Origin: Thiotrichaceae bacterium | GTDB taxonomy: Bacteria > Pseudomonadota > Gammaproteobacteria > Thiotrichales > Thiotrichaceae | DNA: 29,598 nt | Reading direction: 5' to 3' | Assembly (NCBI GenBank): GCA_027030285.1 | Contig: JALVFC010000237.1 | Location: 1 to 29,598 of the forward strand | Shown: positions 1 through 6,750 of the stretch, piece by piece | How positions within the stretch are numbered: the first letter of the stretch is position 1 | How the letters are laid out: each line of letters begins with the position of its first letter | Notes under the pieces: generated by a model | Seen by the model: only the letters and a program-made list of their open reading frames with translations | Told to the model about the DNA's origin: nothing | The model's database searches: none | Program-made: the position numbers and the translations under genes

Positions 1-64
1 ATTCTTTGCTTCCTTTCAACATTTGCATACTCACAGTGAAATCGCTGTTATATCCTCAAAATCC

Positions 65-415
65 TCAGATGTGTGCCGGGCAAAAGACTTCTTGCATCAT
101 ACTGACCAGCTTCAAAATGCGCCTGTCGCCAACACTGTAAAATACCCTATTGGCATCTTTACGGGAAGTAAGTACACCTTTATCACGCAAAATCGCAAGG
201 TGTTGGGAAATATTACTTTGTGATGTGCCGACAATATCTACAATTTCCTGCACACTAACCTCTTGATCTCCAAGCACACAAAGGATTTTGAGTCTCAGGG
301 GATGTGAGATGGCTTTTAGAGATCTAGATGCGCGCTCTACATCTTCATCTTTTGCCAGTAGCTGAGAAGCTACTGCACAGCTATCACCCAAATTAGAGTA
401 TTCCATGTTAGCCAT
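65..415 (-). CDS. ArsR/SmtB-family transcriptional repressor, SqrR/BigR-like persulfide-sensor type
   Basis: A 116-residue winged-helix regulator. The recognition helix region is about residues 54-80 (TSQSNISQHLAILRDKG) and the wing about 82-95 (TSRKDANRVFYSV). It has three cysteines, C13, C46 and C112. C46 and C112 are 66 residues apart, the same spacing as C41/C107 of Rhodobacter SqrR, which form a polysulfide bridge on sulfide exposure; the usual ArsR metal-site motif (CVC in the recognition region) is absent. I infer a cytoplasmic repressor released by reactive sulfur. It lies at the 3' end of a minus-strand block containing a rhodanese but has its own promoter and a candidate operator at 449-464. 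The ATG at 415 has AGGGA about 9 nt upstream; an ATG three codons in is possible. Family is certain; ligand is inferred. Confidence 0.9.
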   Translation of the reverse strand: MANMEYSNLGDSCAVASQLLAKDEDVERASRSLKAISHPLRLKILCVLGDQEVSVQEIVDIVGTSQSNISQHLAILRDKGVLTSRKDANRVFYSVGDRRILKLVSMMQEVFCPAHI

Positions 416-448
416 GTGAACGAGTCCCTAGTTAATATTAGAATTCCG

Positions 449-480
449 GTATAATATAATATACTTACCTAATAATGTCA
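449..480 (-). promoter_or_regulatory. Promoter and candidate operator of the ArsR gene
   Basis: Reading the minus strand, a -35-like TGACAT (475-480) is followed after 16 nt by TATATT (453-458). The -10 region sits inside an inverted repeat with arms GTATA and TATAC around 6 nt (449-464). An operator over the -10 box is the usual design for autoregulated ArsR genes. Inferred from sequence only. Confidence 0.4.
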
Positions 481-531
481 CTCTTTTACTGATCACGCCT
501 TGCCAAAAGTGGTGCTATATAACGCAACTGC

Positions 532-1275
532 TTACCTTGGAACTCGCAGAATCTGTCCTACCCTGATTAGATTCGGATCTACAATGCTGTTTTTATTCGC
601 CTCATACAAACGTACAAAATTATCACCACTTCCGTAAACACGTAATGCGATTTTATATAAAGATTCTCCTGGCTGTACGATAACCGTCTCTACTGCATCT
701 GAGATGTTGCTACTAGCAGTCCGGGTGATTGTTACTGTGCCTGATTTTGATTTTTCCGGCTTTAACGAGTTACTATATTCACTTGCCTTATTATCCGGTT
801 GTTTCAAATAATCGTTGTCTGCTTTGCCCACGAGCTTTTTCAGTGTTTCTTCTGCCTGCTTAACTTTATTTGCAGCCACACCTCTCTGCTCAGACGTAGC
901 AAGATCCTTCATTGCTGCATCAACAGCAGTACGTAAATCATCCATATTCGCACCATTTAATAGTGCAGACGACACCATACCTTCCAGTTTGCTATCTGTT
1001 TGTTTTTCATCACTGGCATCAGCAGCCCCCAAAATATCTGATAACTGCTTCGCGACAGACTCAGACAGTGCATCCACATCTGTATTTGCAATTGGAGTAA
1101 CTTCTGGCTCCGCCACAACTGGCGTATCTGTATTTTCATCCTTCATCACTGTTTCACTGGCTTCCCCGCTTAACATATCCAGTTCACTTTCGGAGGCTTT
1201 TAATTCACCTTCTGCAACAACTGAAGTACTTAAGCCAAAGGCCATTATCGCACTTAATAAAGCTATATTTTTCAC
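532..1275 (-). CDS. Secreted LysM-domain protein
   Basis: 247 residues. There is a signal peptide at 1-21 (cleavage about VVA-EG), then a long acidic, Ser/Ala/Lys-rich low-complexity region, and a C-terminal LysM domain (about 198-247, starting VIVQPGESLYKIALRVYG and ending GQILRVPR). LysM binds peptidoglycan GlcNAc, so it probably acts in the periplasm on or near the cell wall; no hydrolase domain is present. The start is GTG: an ideal AGGAGG (1281-1286) sits 5 nt upstream. The gene follows the rhodanese by 31 nt on the same strand and is probably co-transcribed. The linker gives no clue to a specific function. Confidence 0.88.
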   Translation of the reverse strand: MKNIALLSAIMAFGLSTSVVAEGELKASESELDMLSGEASETVMKDENTDTPVVAEPEVTPIANTDVDALSESVAKQLSDILGAADASDEKQTDSKLEGMVSSALLNGANMDDLRTAVDAAMKDLATSEQRGVAANKVKQAEETLKKLVGKADNDYLKQPDNKASEYSNSLKPEKSKSGTVTITRTASSNISDAVETVIVQPGESLYKIALRVYGSGDNFVRLYEANKNSIVDPNLIRVGQILRVPR

Positions 1276-1306
1276 ACTTTCCTCCTCTCCCTTTTCTTCC
1301 GTAACA

Positions 1307-1972
1307 CTATGGGGTAACTGTTGTAAAACCTAGTTGCTGCCAGGCCTGCATCCCGTCACGATACCAGTACAGCTTATTATCTGGATAACCAATAGCTTCA
1401 AGGTTTCTCAATGCCTTGGGTGATTGACCACACCATGCACCATTACAGAAGAGCATTAACTTACGTGCATTTGTAAAATCCCACTTACCGTCATTTTCTG
1501 TTGCACCAAGCAGCTTCAGAATCTTCGCTGTATGCTTATTTTCCACGCCCTTGCTTAGAACGGTAAAGGGAATGTTTACAGCACCAGGAATGGTGCCTTT
1601 CTCAAACCACTCGGGCATTCTGGCATCAACCAGCAACCCCTTATTGTTTCTTACTTCATTATCAAGAAAATCCAGCAACTCCAACTCACCAACGGTAGTT
1701 ATTTTTTCTGATAATTTAATAGGGTTTATACAAAAAGGAGGGCAAACACGAGAAGTTTTTGAAAAACTGTTTGTCAGACGATGCTTCGTATCCTGGTTTC
1801 GCTCAATACGTACTGTTTTACCATTGTGCTGAACATCCAGATAAGATAGTTCTCTGGTAATTTTAACCTTATAGTCTTCCTCATCCTGTGCGGCTACCGG
1901 ACCAACCATGAGTAACGAAACTAGAACAACAGCCCAATGTACAGGCTTCAATAACTTTTGCGAATACTTCAT
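1307..1972 (-). CDS. Secreted or membrane-anchored rhodanese-domain protein
   Basis: 221 residues from the ATG at 1972, chosen because GAGGG lies 5 nt upstream; an in-frame GTG at 1984 would place that ribosome site inside the gene. A hydrophobic segment at about 8-28 ending VAAQ looks like a signal peptide. A conserved-looking VCPPFC (cysteines 77 and 81) precedes a single rhodanese domain (about 93-217) with DARMPEWFEKGTIPGAVNIP and the active loop FCNGAWCGQS. The presumed catalytic Cys is C176, with a second cysteine at C181. The loop is two residues longer than the usual CxxGxR loop and lacks its arginine. Rhodanese domains carry persulfide sulfur; here it would be periplasmic. The substrate is unknown. 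The gene lies between a small membrane protein and the LysM gene. Confidence 0.85.
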   Translation of the reverse strand: MKYSQKLLKPVHWAVVLVSLLMVGPVAAQDEEDYKVKITRELSYLDVQHNGKTVRIERNQDTKHRLTNSFSKTSRVCPPFCINPIKLSEKITTVGELELLDFLDNEVRNNKGLLVDARMPEWFEKGTIPGAVNIPFTVLSKGVENKHTAKILKLLGATENDGKWDFTNARKLMLFCNGAWCGQSPKALRNLEAIGYPDNKLYWYRDGMQAWQQLGFTTVTP

Positions 1973-2010
1973 TTTTTCCCTCACTTTTGATGATTAAGCC
2001 AATAACAGGC

Positions 2011-2298
2011 TTACTGATTTTTATCGGTATTATTGATTTTTTTCTCAACTGCTTGCTGAATATCTTCCTGGACAGAATCCTCTACCGCCCCCTGAATAGA
2101 GCTTTTCAGATCAAATAATGCTCTTTGAGGCGGCTCTTCTTCCCGAGCTTCAATTTCCTTCGCGGTAGTACTGGACACCTGTGACTCAACACTTTGCCCT
2201 GCATCCGTCGCCTCTTTGGAAAAACGCATGAAGTACAAGTATCCTCCCACTATAATGACAGCAACCAGTGTTAACAGTATCAGAATATTTTTATTCAT
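2011..2298 (-). CDS. Small single-pass membrane protein of unknown function
   Basis: 95 residues. There is one N-terminal membrane segment (about 5-24, ILILLTLVAVIIVGGYLYFM), then an acidic and Gln-rich tail with a predicted helical stretch (SIQGAVEDSVQEDIQQAVEKK). The N-terminus could anchor it in the inner membrane with the tail outside or inside; topology is not clear, though RFSK after the segment favours tail-in. AGAGG lies shortly before the ATG. It is 26 nt upstream of the rhodanese and about 50 nt downstream of the Cache-HAMP gene on the same strand, so it is likely part of the same transcript. I do not recognise a family. Confidence 0.7.
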   Translation of the reverse strand: MNKNILILLTLVAVIIVGGYLYFMRFSKEATDAGQSVESQVSSTTAKEIEAREEEPPQRALFDLKSSIQGAVEDSVQEDIQQAVEKKINNTDKNQ

Positions 2299-2348
2299 TT
2301 ATACACCTCTAATACATCTTGCAAGCAACAGTTCCTGTCTCTCCAAAC

Positions 2349-3530
2349 TTACCTTGTACGCTTCATGAGTATTCTCATGGACTTGCGTAAAAGCTCTACC
2401 GCATGCGCCACATCGCTGATTTCATCTTTGCTGTCAACTTTCACCGGTGTATCCATATCTCCCGCGCTTAACTTTTCCACACCCTCTTTTAAACTAATGA
2501 GTGGTCGGGTAATTGAGTTGGATAGAATAATAGCCAGCAAAAAGGCCAGTAGCAAAGCAGCGATAGCTATACCCAGAAATATCAGAAAATAATCCTTAAG
2601 CGGTTTAAACAGGACCGATTTAGACTGTACGCTGAATAATGTACCCAACGCATGCTCATTATTTTGTATGGTAATAGGGTTGTAAACCAAGATATTGTCA
2701 TCAGTTTCTATATAGTTGAGCTTTCTCACTCCTTTTAAGCGCTTAATCATTTCCTTGTTTTCTTTAAAGAAGTTATCGCCTGTATCGAGGTCACGCTGAC
2801 TACCCCATGCTTTACTTTTGTCAGGGTGATAATAGTAATATCCCTCCCGGTCGACAAACATAAGCTGCTCTCCAGGCTTGCTCTGTTCCTTGATGATATT
2901 GAGAATCTGATTGCCATCAACATTCAGAACGATGATCCCCCTCAGTACATCATCTTTGTCAAATACAGGAGTCGCATAGCGAATAGTAGACTGGTGTGGT
3001 TCTACAATTTCGCCGTTTTCCCGATTCAGATCCAGCGCTGAAATAAACAACTCATCCTTTTCCAGTTCCAGCGTCTCAGAAACGTAGTAACGAGATGCTT
3101 TATTCCGCAAATGTGTATCTGAAACGTTTCTGGACACACCTTCGCTTCTGTCAATACGCACTATCTCTTGTCCATCTGTATCGATAAACCGCACCTGTTG
3201 ATACAACTTTTTCTTTTCGGAAAACTTCTTCATACTGGAGCGCAGGTTACTAAGTAGTAAGCGCTGGGTACGACTACCTTCTGACTCACTAGATGATAGA
3301 AACAGGTGTAATGCGTTTGCATCTCGGAGCAGGAAAATATCACTGTCGACACCACTTAGTAGACTTTGAATCCGCTCCTGAATAAGACTAACTTTATTGA
3401 TATGTGATGCAAGCACATTGTCTTTTAGCACTTTTGATGTTGAGTACAAACTATAGCCACCAATAAGAATGGCAGGCACCAGTGTAACTATCGTTAAAAC
3501 CAGTAGTAACTTGTTTTTTATTTTATTCAT
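2349..3530 (-). CDS. Cache (PDC-type) sensor with HAMP domain and no output module
   Basis: 393 residues. TM1 is at about 7-29, then a roughly 280-residue periplasmic sensor region of the double-Cache/PDC type (for example VRFIDTDGQEIVRIDR, then a membrane-distal motif YYYYHPDKSKAWG), TM2 at about 315-337, and a HAMP linker at about 338-385 (NSITRPLISLKEGVEKLSAGD). The protein stops just after HAMP: there is no methyl-accepting, kinase, GGDEF or other output domain. It should sense a small extracellular ligand and change HAMP conformation in the inner membrane. The output must come from a partner, most simply the adjacent roadblock and GTPase proteins, whose genes lie 46 nt upstream on the same strand. 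Confidence 0.85.
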   Translation of the reverse strand: MNKIKNKLLLVLTIVTLVPAILIGGYSLYSTSKVLKDNVLASHINKVSLIQERIQSLLSGVDSDIFLLRDANALHLFLSSSESEGSRTQRLLLSNLRSSMKKFSEKKKLYQQVRFIDTDGQEIVRIDRSEGVSRNVSDTHLRNKASRYYVSETLELEKDELFISALDLNRENGEIVEPHQSTIRYATPVFDKDDVLRGIIVLNVDGNQILNIIKEQSKPGEQLMFVDREGYYYYHPDKSKAWGSQRDLDTGDNFFKENKEMIKRLKGVRKLNYIETDDNILVYNPITIQNNEHALGTLFSVQSKSVLFKPLKDYFLIFLGIAIAALLLAFLLAIILSNSITRPLISLKEGVEKLSAGDMDTPVKVDSKDEISDVAHAVELLRKSMRILMKRTR

Positions 3531-3576
3531 CCCTTGTCTTACCCTTGTTTAACCACTTTTAGTGTGCCTCTCGGTA

Positions 3577-4248
3577 TTACCCAACAATTAGCTTAATTTG
3601 CTGTGCGAAACGTTCTTTTTCATCATCGGTATCCAGTTCCTCCTGGATGAGCGCCACCAGATGCTCAAGATTCTCTTCGTTTTGCACATATTTCTGTTTC
3701 CACTGATCTACACAGTCATCAACTACGAAATGAGCAGCGGGCCCGAGAAAAGATGTCAACACTGCAGAGTACTGATCCAGGATTTTCTGGATGGAACTTT
3801 CGGTTGGTACAATCAAGGCCGTCGAACTTTCTGTCTGTGCTTGAGCGGCTTGTAACTGCGCCTGGGCTTCGACCAAGGCCTGCTGCTTTTTTTCCTCCTC
3901 AAGGATATGCCTTATCTTTTCAGATGCTGACTTGATACCCATATGAATCAAGGGAAAATTTATTTTTTTCTCCGTTAGCAAAATCGCAAAATGAGACTCA
4001 TGCATACGAAATACAGCCAGGTATTTATCTTTGACTGAAAAGTACATTTCGCTATGCGACTTCTGGATTGACTCCAGTGCGCTAAATGCCTGCTCTATTA
4101 TCTCTGCGGTCTGAACAATGGATTCTTGCTGCTCCTCAGGAAATGAAGATGCCAACTGCTGTCCATCCTTATAAAGACTGACATAATGCACGCCTCTGAG
4201 TGCACTTATATTCATCACAACTTGGTTCATCTTGTCCATCATATCCAT
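3577..4248 (-). CDS. Roadblock/LC7-like protein with C-terminal helical domain
   Basis: 223 residues. The N-terminal part (about 8-115) resembles roadblock/LC7 domains: a helix, the strand VHYVSLYKDGQQLASS, and a second half with YLAVFRMHESHFAILLTEKK. It is followed by a Gln/Ala-rich coiled-coil linker (about 113-142) and a C-terminal helical region (about 150-223, IQKILDQYSAVLTSFLGPAA...) that resembles a small domain found C-terminal to such modules (DUF8082, from memory). Roadblock proteins bind small Ras-like GTPases as GAP or GEF-like partners (MglB, CvnB). Its first 10 nt overlap the end of the GTPase gene, implying translational coupling and a complex. The assignment rests on fold-level resemblance, so the exact family is less certain than the partnership. 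Confidence 0.72.
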   Translation of the reverse strand: MDMMDKMNQVVMNISALRGVHYVSLYKDGQQLASSFPEEQQESIVQTAEIIEQAFSALESIQKSHSEMYFSVKDKYLAVFRMHESHFAILLTEKKINFPLIHMGIKSASEKIRHILEEEKKQQALVEAQAQLQAAQAQTESSTALIVPTESSIQKILDQYSAVLTSFLGPAAHFVVDDCVDQWKQKYVQNEENLEHLVALIQEELDTDDEKERFAQQIKLIVG

Positions 4249-5261
4249 TGCAACATATCTTCTATCTGCTGGCTCAAGGCAGGAACTGAGGTTTTATGAG
4301 ATGACGTCACCCCCAGCGACCGTTCATTCTCTACAAAGACTGTAAGGTTATCGTCATTGATACCTCGCAACATAATCCGGTGTATTTCTCCCAAATTGGC
4401 CGTTTCCTGTATGGTCGGTGTAATGCCCGATAAAAATGCGATAAATTCATTTAAATCATCATCCAGCACTGTCGAGTCAATAAGCTCCCCCATATCGTTA
4501 CTCAGAGAAACACCTGTAACACCATTGATCTTGCTAACCGCAGCCATGGATTTTTCAGTTAACTGTATCTTTGATGCCGTCGAAGAAATAGTAGTTTTGA
4601 CCTCCCTCACAGGTGCAATCACATCACCACCCTCATCATCAACCTCGCTAATTACGGCATTAACAGATGACGCTGCCTTGGCAGACAGGGGCTCTGTTTT
4701 TTTGACAGGTTTAGCCCCCTGAGCACTTGAGATTGTCTTTTTCTTTTTTTGTTTCAGTAATTGATTGATCAGGTCACGGATATGTACTTTATTACGTGCG
4801 TCTACCATTAACACCTGAGCATCCAGATTAAGTTCTTTTACCCAATCCCGGTAAGTTGCAATATCCGGATCAGACTTAACATCAGAGCGTGTTACACCCA
4901 AAATAAACGGTACTGAGTCAATAACATCCCGAAACTGATTAACATAGTAAATCAAATCACGAAACGGATAGTTACGACTATTATCCAGAAGCAACACCAA
5001 CCCATGTGCGCCTTCTGCAATAATCTCCCACATAAAATCAAAACGCTCCTGCCCTGGAGTACCATAGACATGAGCGACATCATCCTCATTCAGCTTGACG
5101 ACACCATAGTCCAGAGCAACCGTTGTGGTTTGTTTACGCTGACTTGTTGTTGCATCAGAAACAGGAGCATCAGTTTTTAACGCCTTCTGATCAGTTAAGG
5201 AGTTAATTGCTGTCGTTTTCCCAGCCCCTACTGGCCCTGTAATAATAATTTTATATCTCAA
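4239..5261 (-). CDS. Ras/Arf-like small GTPase fused to a C-terminal roadblock-like domain
   Basis: 340 residues. The G domain (about 1-175) has a P-loop GPVGAGKT (9-16), a G3 region with YGTPGQERFDFMW (66-78) and a G4 TRSD (124-127, in place of NKxD). The GTPGQxRFxFMW signature, with glycine where Ras has the DxxG aspartate, is the type I recall from conservon GTPases (CvnD) and MglA relatives. A Lys/Ala/Ser-rich linker (about 175-225) leads to a roadblock-like domain (about 235-340, AVSKINGVTGVSLSNDMGEL...). It should be a cytoplasmic GTP/GDP switch. The start is TTG: AGGA lies 9 nt upstream and the P-loop position fits. It overlaps the roadblock gene by 10 nt and is first in the cassette. 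Confidence 0.85.
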   Translation of the reverse strand: MRYKIIITGPVGAGKTTAINSLTDQKALKTDAPVSDATTSQRKQTTTVALDYGVVKLNEDDVAHVYGTPGQERFDFMWEIIAEGAHGLVLLLDNSRNYPFRDLIYYVNQFRDVIDSVPFILGVTRSDVKSDPDIATYRDWVKELNLDAQVLMVDARNKVHIRDLINQLLKQKKKKTISSAQGAKPVKKTEPLSAKAASSVNAVISEVDDEGGDVIAPVREVKTTISSTASKIQLTEKSMAAVSKINGVTGVSLSNDMGELIDSTVLDDDLNEFIAFLSGITPTIQETANLGEIHRIMLRGINDDNLTVFVENERSLGVTSSHKTSVPALSQQIEDMLQWI

Positions 5262-5377
5262 AGCGGATATTCCTGGTTATGGATAATGAACCTTGTTTAT
5301 TCTTATTTTGGTGTAGTTATCTTGAGGCACTCTTATACCTGTTTTAACTATAGCCCATACTTGGCTAACGGGTATCT

Positions 5378-5435
5378 GCTTGACTAAAGGCTACTGCCTG
5401 GCTGAAAGCCTCTATTTGCCTTGGTTTAGTTAAGC
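5378..5435. repeat. Imperfect inverted repeat in the GTPase leader
   Basis: GCTTGACTAAA (5378-5388) pairs with TTTAGTTAAGC (5425-5435): an 11-bp stem with one G-T pair. The 36-nt loop contains further short pairing (GGCT with AGCC). If the promoter at 5450-5477 is used, the hairpin lies in the first part of the untranslated leader. It does not match a riboswitch class that I know. Confidence 0.4.
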
Positions 5436-5449
5436 TAACCACCCCCTAT

Positions 5450-5477
5450 GGTATAGCAAGATCCCTTTTTGATCAAA
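5450..5477 (-). promoter_or_regulatory. Candidate sigma70 promoter of the GTPase cassette
   Basis: On the minus strand, TTTGAT (5472-5477), 16 nt, TATACC (5450-5455). It would give a leader of roughly 180 nt. Moderate match to consensus; other promoters in the region are possible. Confidence 0.3.
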
Positions 5478-5686
5478 GTTGCACCTATAAGCTGCATTTA
5501 GACAAAGATGTCAGCAAGATAGCAACCAATGCAAACAAGTTACCTATCCTTCTGACAAGCTGCCAATTTTATTGCAGGGGAAGTAACCTGTGACAAAATA
5601 GAATTTTTCTGCTTTTTAGCTACAGAGTCGAACACAATCAAGAAAACAGATGCAGTTTCAGCATGATATAAACTACACATATCAGC

Positions 5687-5929
5687 TTACTTTTTTATTT
5701 CATCTCTGGCTTCCTCTGTTCCTGGAACTGGATCATAGCCCCCCTCACTCCAAGGGTGGCAGCGAGAAATACGCCGTACTGCCAGATATAGGCCTTTTAA
5801 GCTACCGTGGTGGCTAATTGCCTGGTGGCTATAACAGGAACAGCTAGGATAAAAACGGCAATTACTTCCAAGAACAGGGCTGAGTAGCAACTGATAGACA
5901 CGGATCAACAGCAAAAATACCTGTTTCAT
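5687..5929 (-). CDS. yidD: Membrane protein insertion efficiency factor YidD
   Basis: 80 residues, typical length. The family signatures are present: LGSNCRFYPSCSCYSHQAI (about 21-39) with its cysteine cluster, and HPWSEGGYDPVP (about 58-69). YidD is a small amphipathic inner-membrane-associated protein that helps YidC/Sec-dependent insertion. In most bacteria the gene sits in rpmH-rnpA-yidD-yidC; here it is the last gene behind hslVU-DUF971-hisI. Its ATG overlaps the hisI stop as ATGA, so it is translationally coupled to hisI. No terminator is evident after it. Confidence 0.95.
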   Translation of the reverse strand: MKQVFLLLIRVYQLLLSPVLGSNCRFYPSCSCYSHQAISHHGSLKGLYLAVRRISRCHPWSEGGYDPVPGTEEARDEIKK

Positions 5930-6321
5930 TTGTTATACAGCTCGGCAGGATCAATAAGTGGTTCAGCATCGACGACAACATGATCACCCTTAACCACATG
6001 AAAGAAACAATTTCTCCGACCTGTGTGACATGCAGGCCCTGTTTGGTCAACTTTCAATAGCAGCGTATCTTTATCACAATCAAAGCGTAATTCTTTCAGC
6101 ATTTGCACCTGACCTGAGGACTCACCCTTACGCCAGAATGACTGCCTGGAACGAGACCAGTAACACACTCGTCCGGTTTGCAGTGTTTCCTCAATCGAAG
6201 CCCTGTTCATCCACGCCATCATCAGCACTTCTCCACTGTCATACTGCTGAGCAATAGCAGGTATCAGCCCATCAGGGTTGTACTTTAACTCGTCAAGCTG
6301 CTGTGCAAGTGACATGGGCAT
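5926..6321 (-). CDS. hisI: Phosphoribosyl-AMP cyclohydrolase
   Basis: 131 residues, a stand-alone HisI without the HisE pyrophosphohydrolase domain. It opens the purine ring of phosphoribosyl-AMP in histidine synthesis (cytoplasm). Visible features are MMAWMNRASIEETLQTG, YWSRSRQSFWRKGESSG, the Mg-binding DCDKD (81-85) and the zinc cysteines C82, C98 and C105 (ACHTGRRNCF). The ATG at 6321 overlaps the DUF971 stop by one base (TAATG), so I keep this start over the ATG two codons later. It is unusual to find it detached from the other his genes and coupled to a proteostasis operon. Confidence 0.96.
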   Translation of the reverse strand: MPMSLAQQLDELKYNPDGLIPAIAQQYDSGEVLMMAWMNRASIEETLQTGRVCYWSRSRQSFWRKGESSGQVQMLKELRFDCDKDTLLLKVDQTGPACHTGRRNCFFHVVKGDHVVVDAEPLIDPAELYNK

Positions 6322-6686
6322 TAAATGATCTGACCTTCTTTCTTACGCTGATAACCAGCTTCCTCACATTTGCGCAAGTACTCTTCCCAGTTACTTTGCA
6401 TATTTTCTCCCAGCTTGCGCAAGTACCCCCAGTCATACAATCCACTATCGTGATTATCATCAAATACCAGCTTGATAGCATAATTGCCTACCGGCTCAAT
6501 TGCCTTGATATTGATATTTTCCTTGCCAAGTTGCAAAGTCTCCTGTCCTGGACCATGACCTTGCACCTCCGCCGAGGGTGAAAACACCCGCAAATACTCA
6601 CACGATAGTTGATGAACTACATCATCAGGCCAGCTGATTTCAAGTATGCGAGTTTTTTGATTTAAAGTAATATTTGTTGGTGTCAT
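6321..6686 (-). CDS. DUF971 protein (gamma-butyrobetaine-hydroxylase-like N-terminal domain)
   Basis: 121 residues, whole-length DUF971/GBBH-like_N domain: LEISWPDDVVHQLSCEYLRV near the N-terminus, then the strand-rich NINIKAIEPVGNYAIKLVFD and GLYDWGYLRKLG motif, ending in a charged tail. The domain occurs alone and at the N-terminus of carnitine-pathway oxygenases; the function of the stand-alone form is not settled. It is commonly found downstream of hslVU in Gammaproteobacteria, as here (64 nt after hslU). AGGA lies about 7 nt before the ATG. Its stop overlaps the hisI start. Confidence 0.9.
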   Translation of the reverse strand: MTPTNITLNQKTRILEISWPDDVVHQLSCEYLRVFSPSAEVQGHGPGQETLQLGKENINIKAIEPVGNYAIKLVFDDNHDSGLYDWGYLRKLGENMQSNWEEYLRKCEEAGYQRKKEGQII

Positions 6687-6750
6687 TTATCTGTCCTATG
6701 CGTCCTATTATGTCCCGTCTTTCCACCTACCTGCTTGAATACTGACTAAA

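Larger units (their letters stand above)
5262..5686. other. 425-bp intergenic region upstream of the GTPase cassette
   Basis: No credible gene on either strand. It holds the leader of the GTPase cassette, a candidate promoter (5450-5477) and a long imperfect hairpin (5378-5435). The part next to yidD (about 5480-5686) shows no terminator or other structure that I can support. Confidence 0.6.

Noticed and set aside
815..1333. 172-codon open frame on the plus strand
   Set aside because: Antisense to the LysM gene; serine-rich low-complexity product from the complement of a biased sequence, with no ribosome site.
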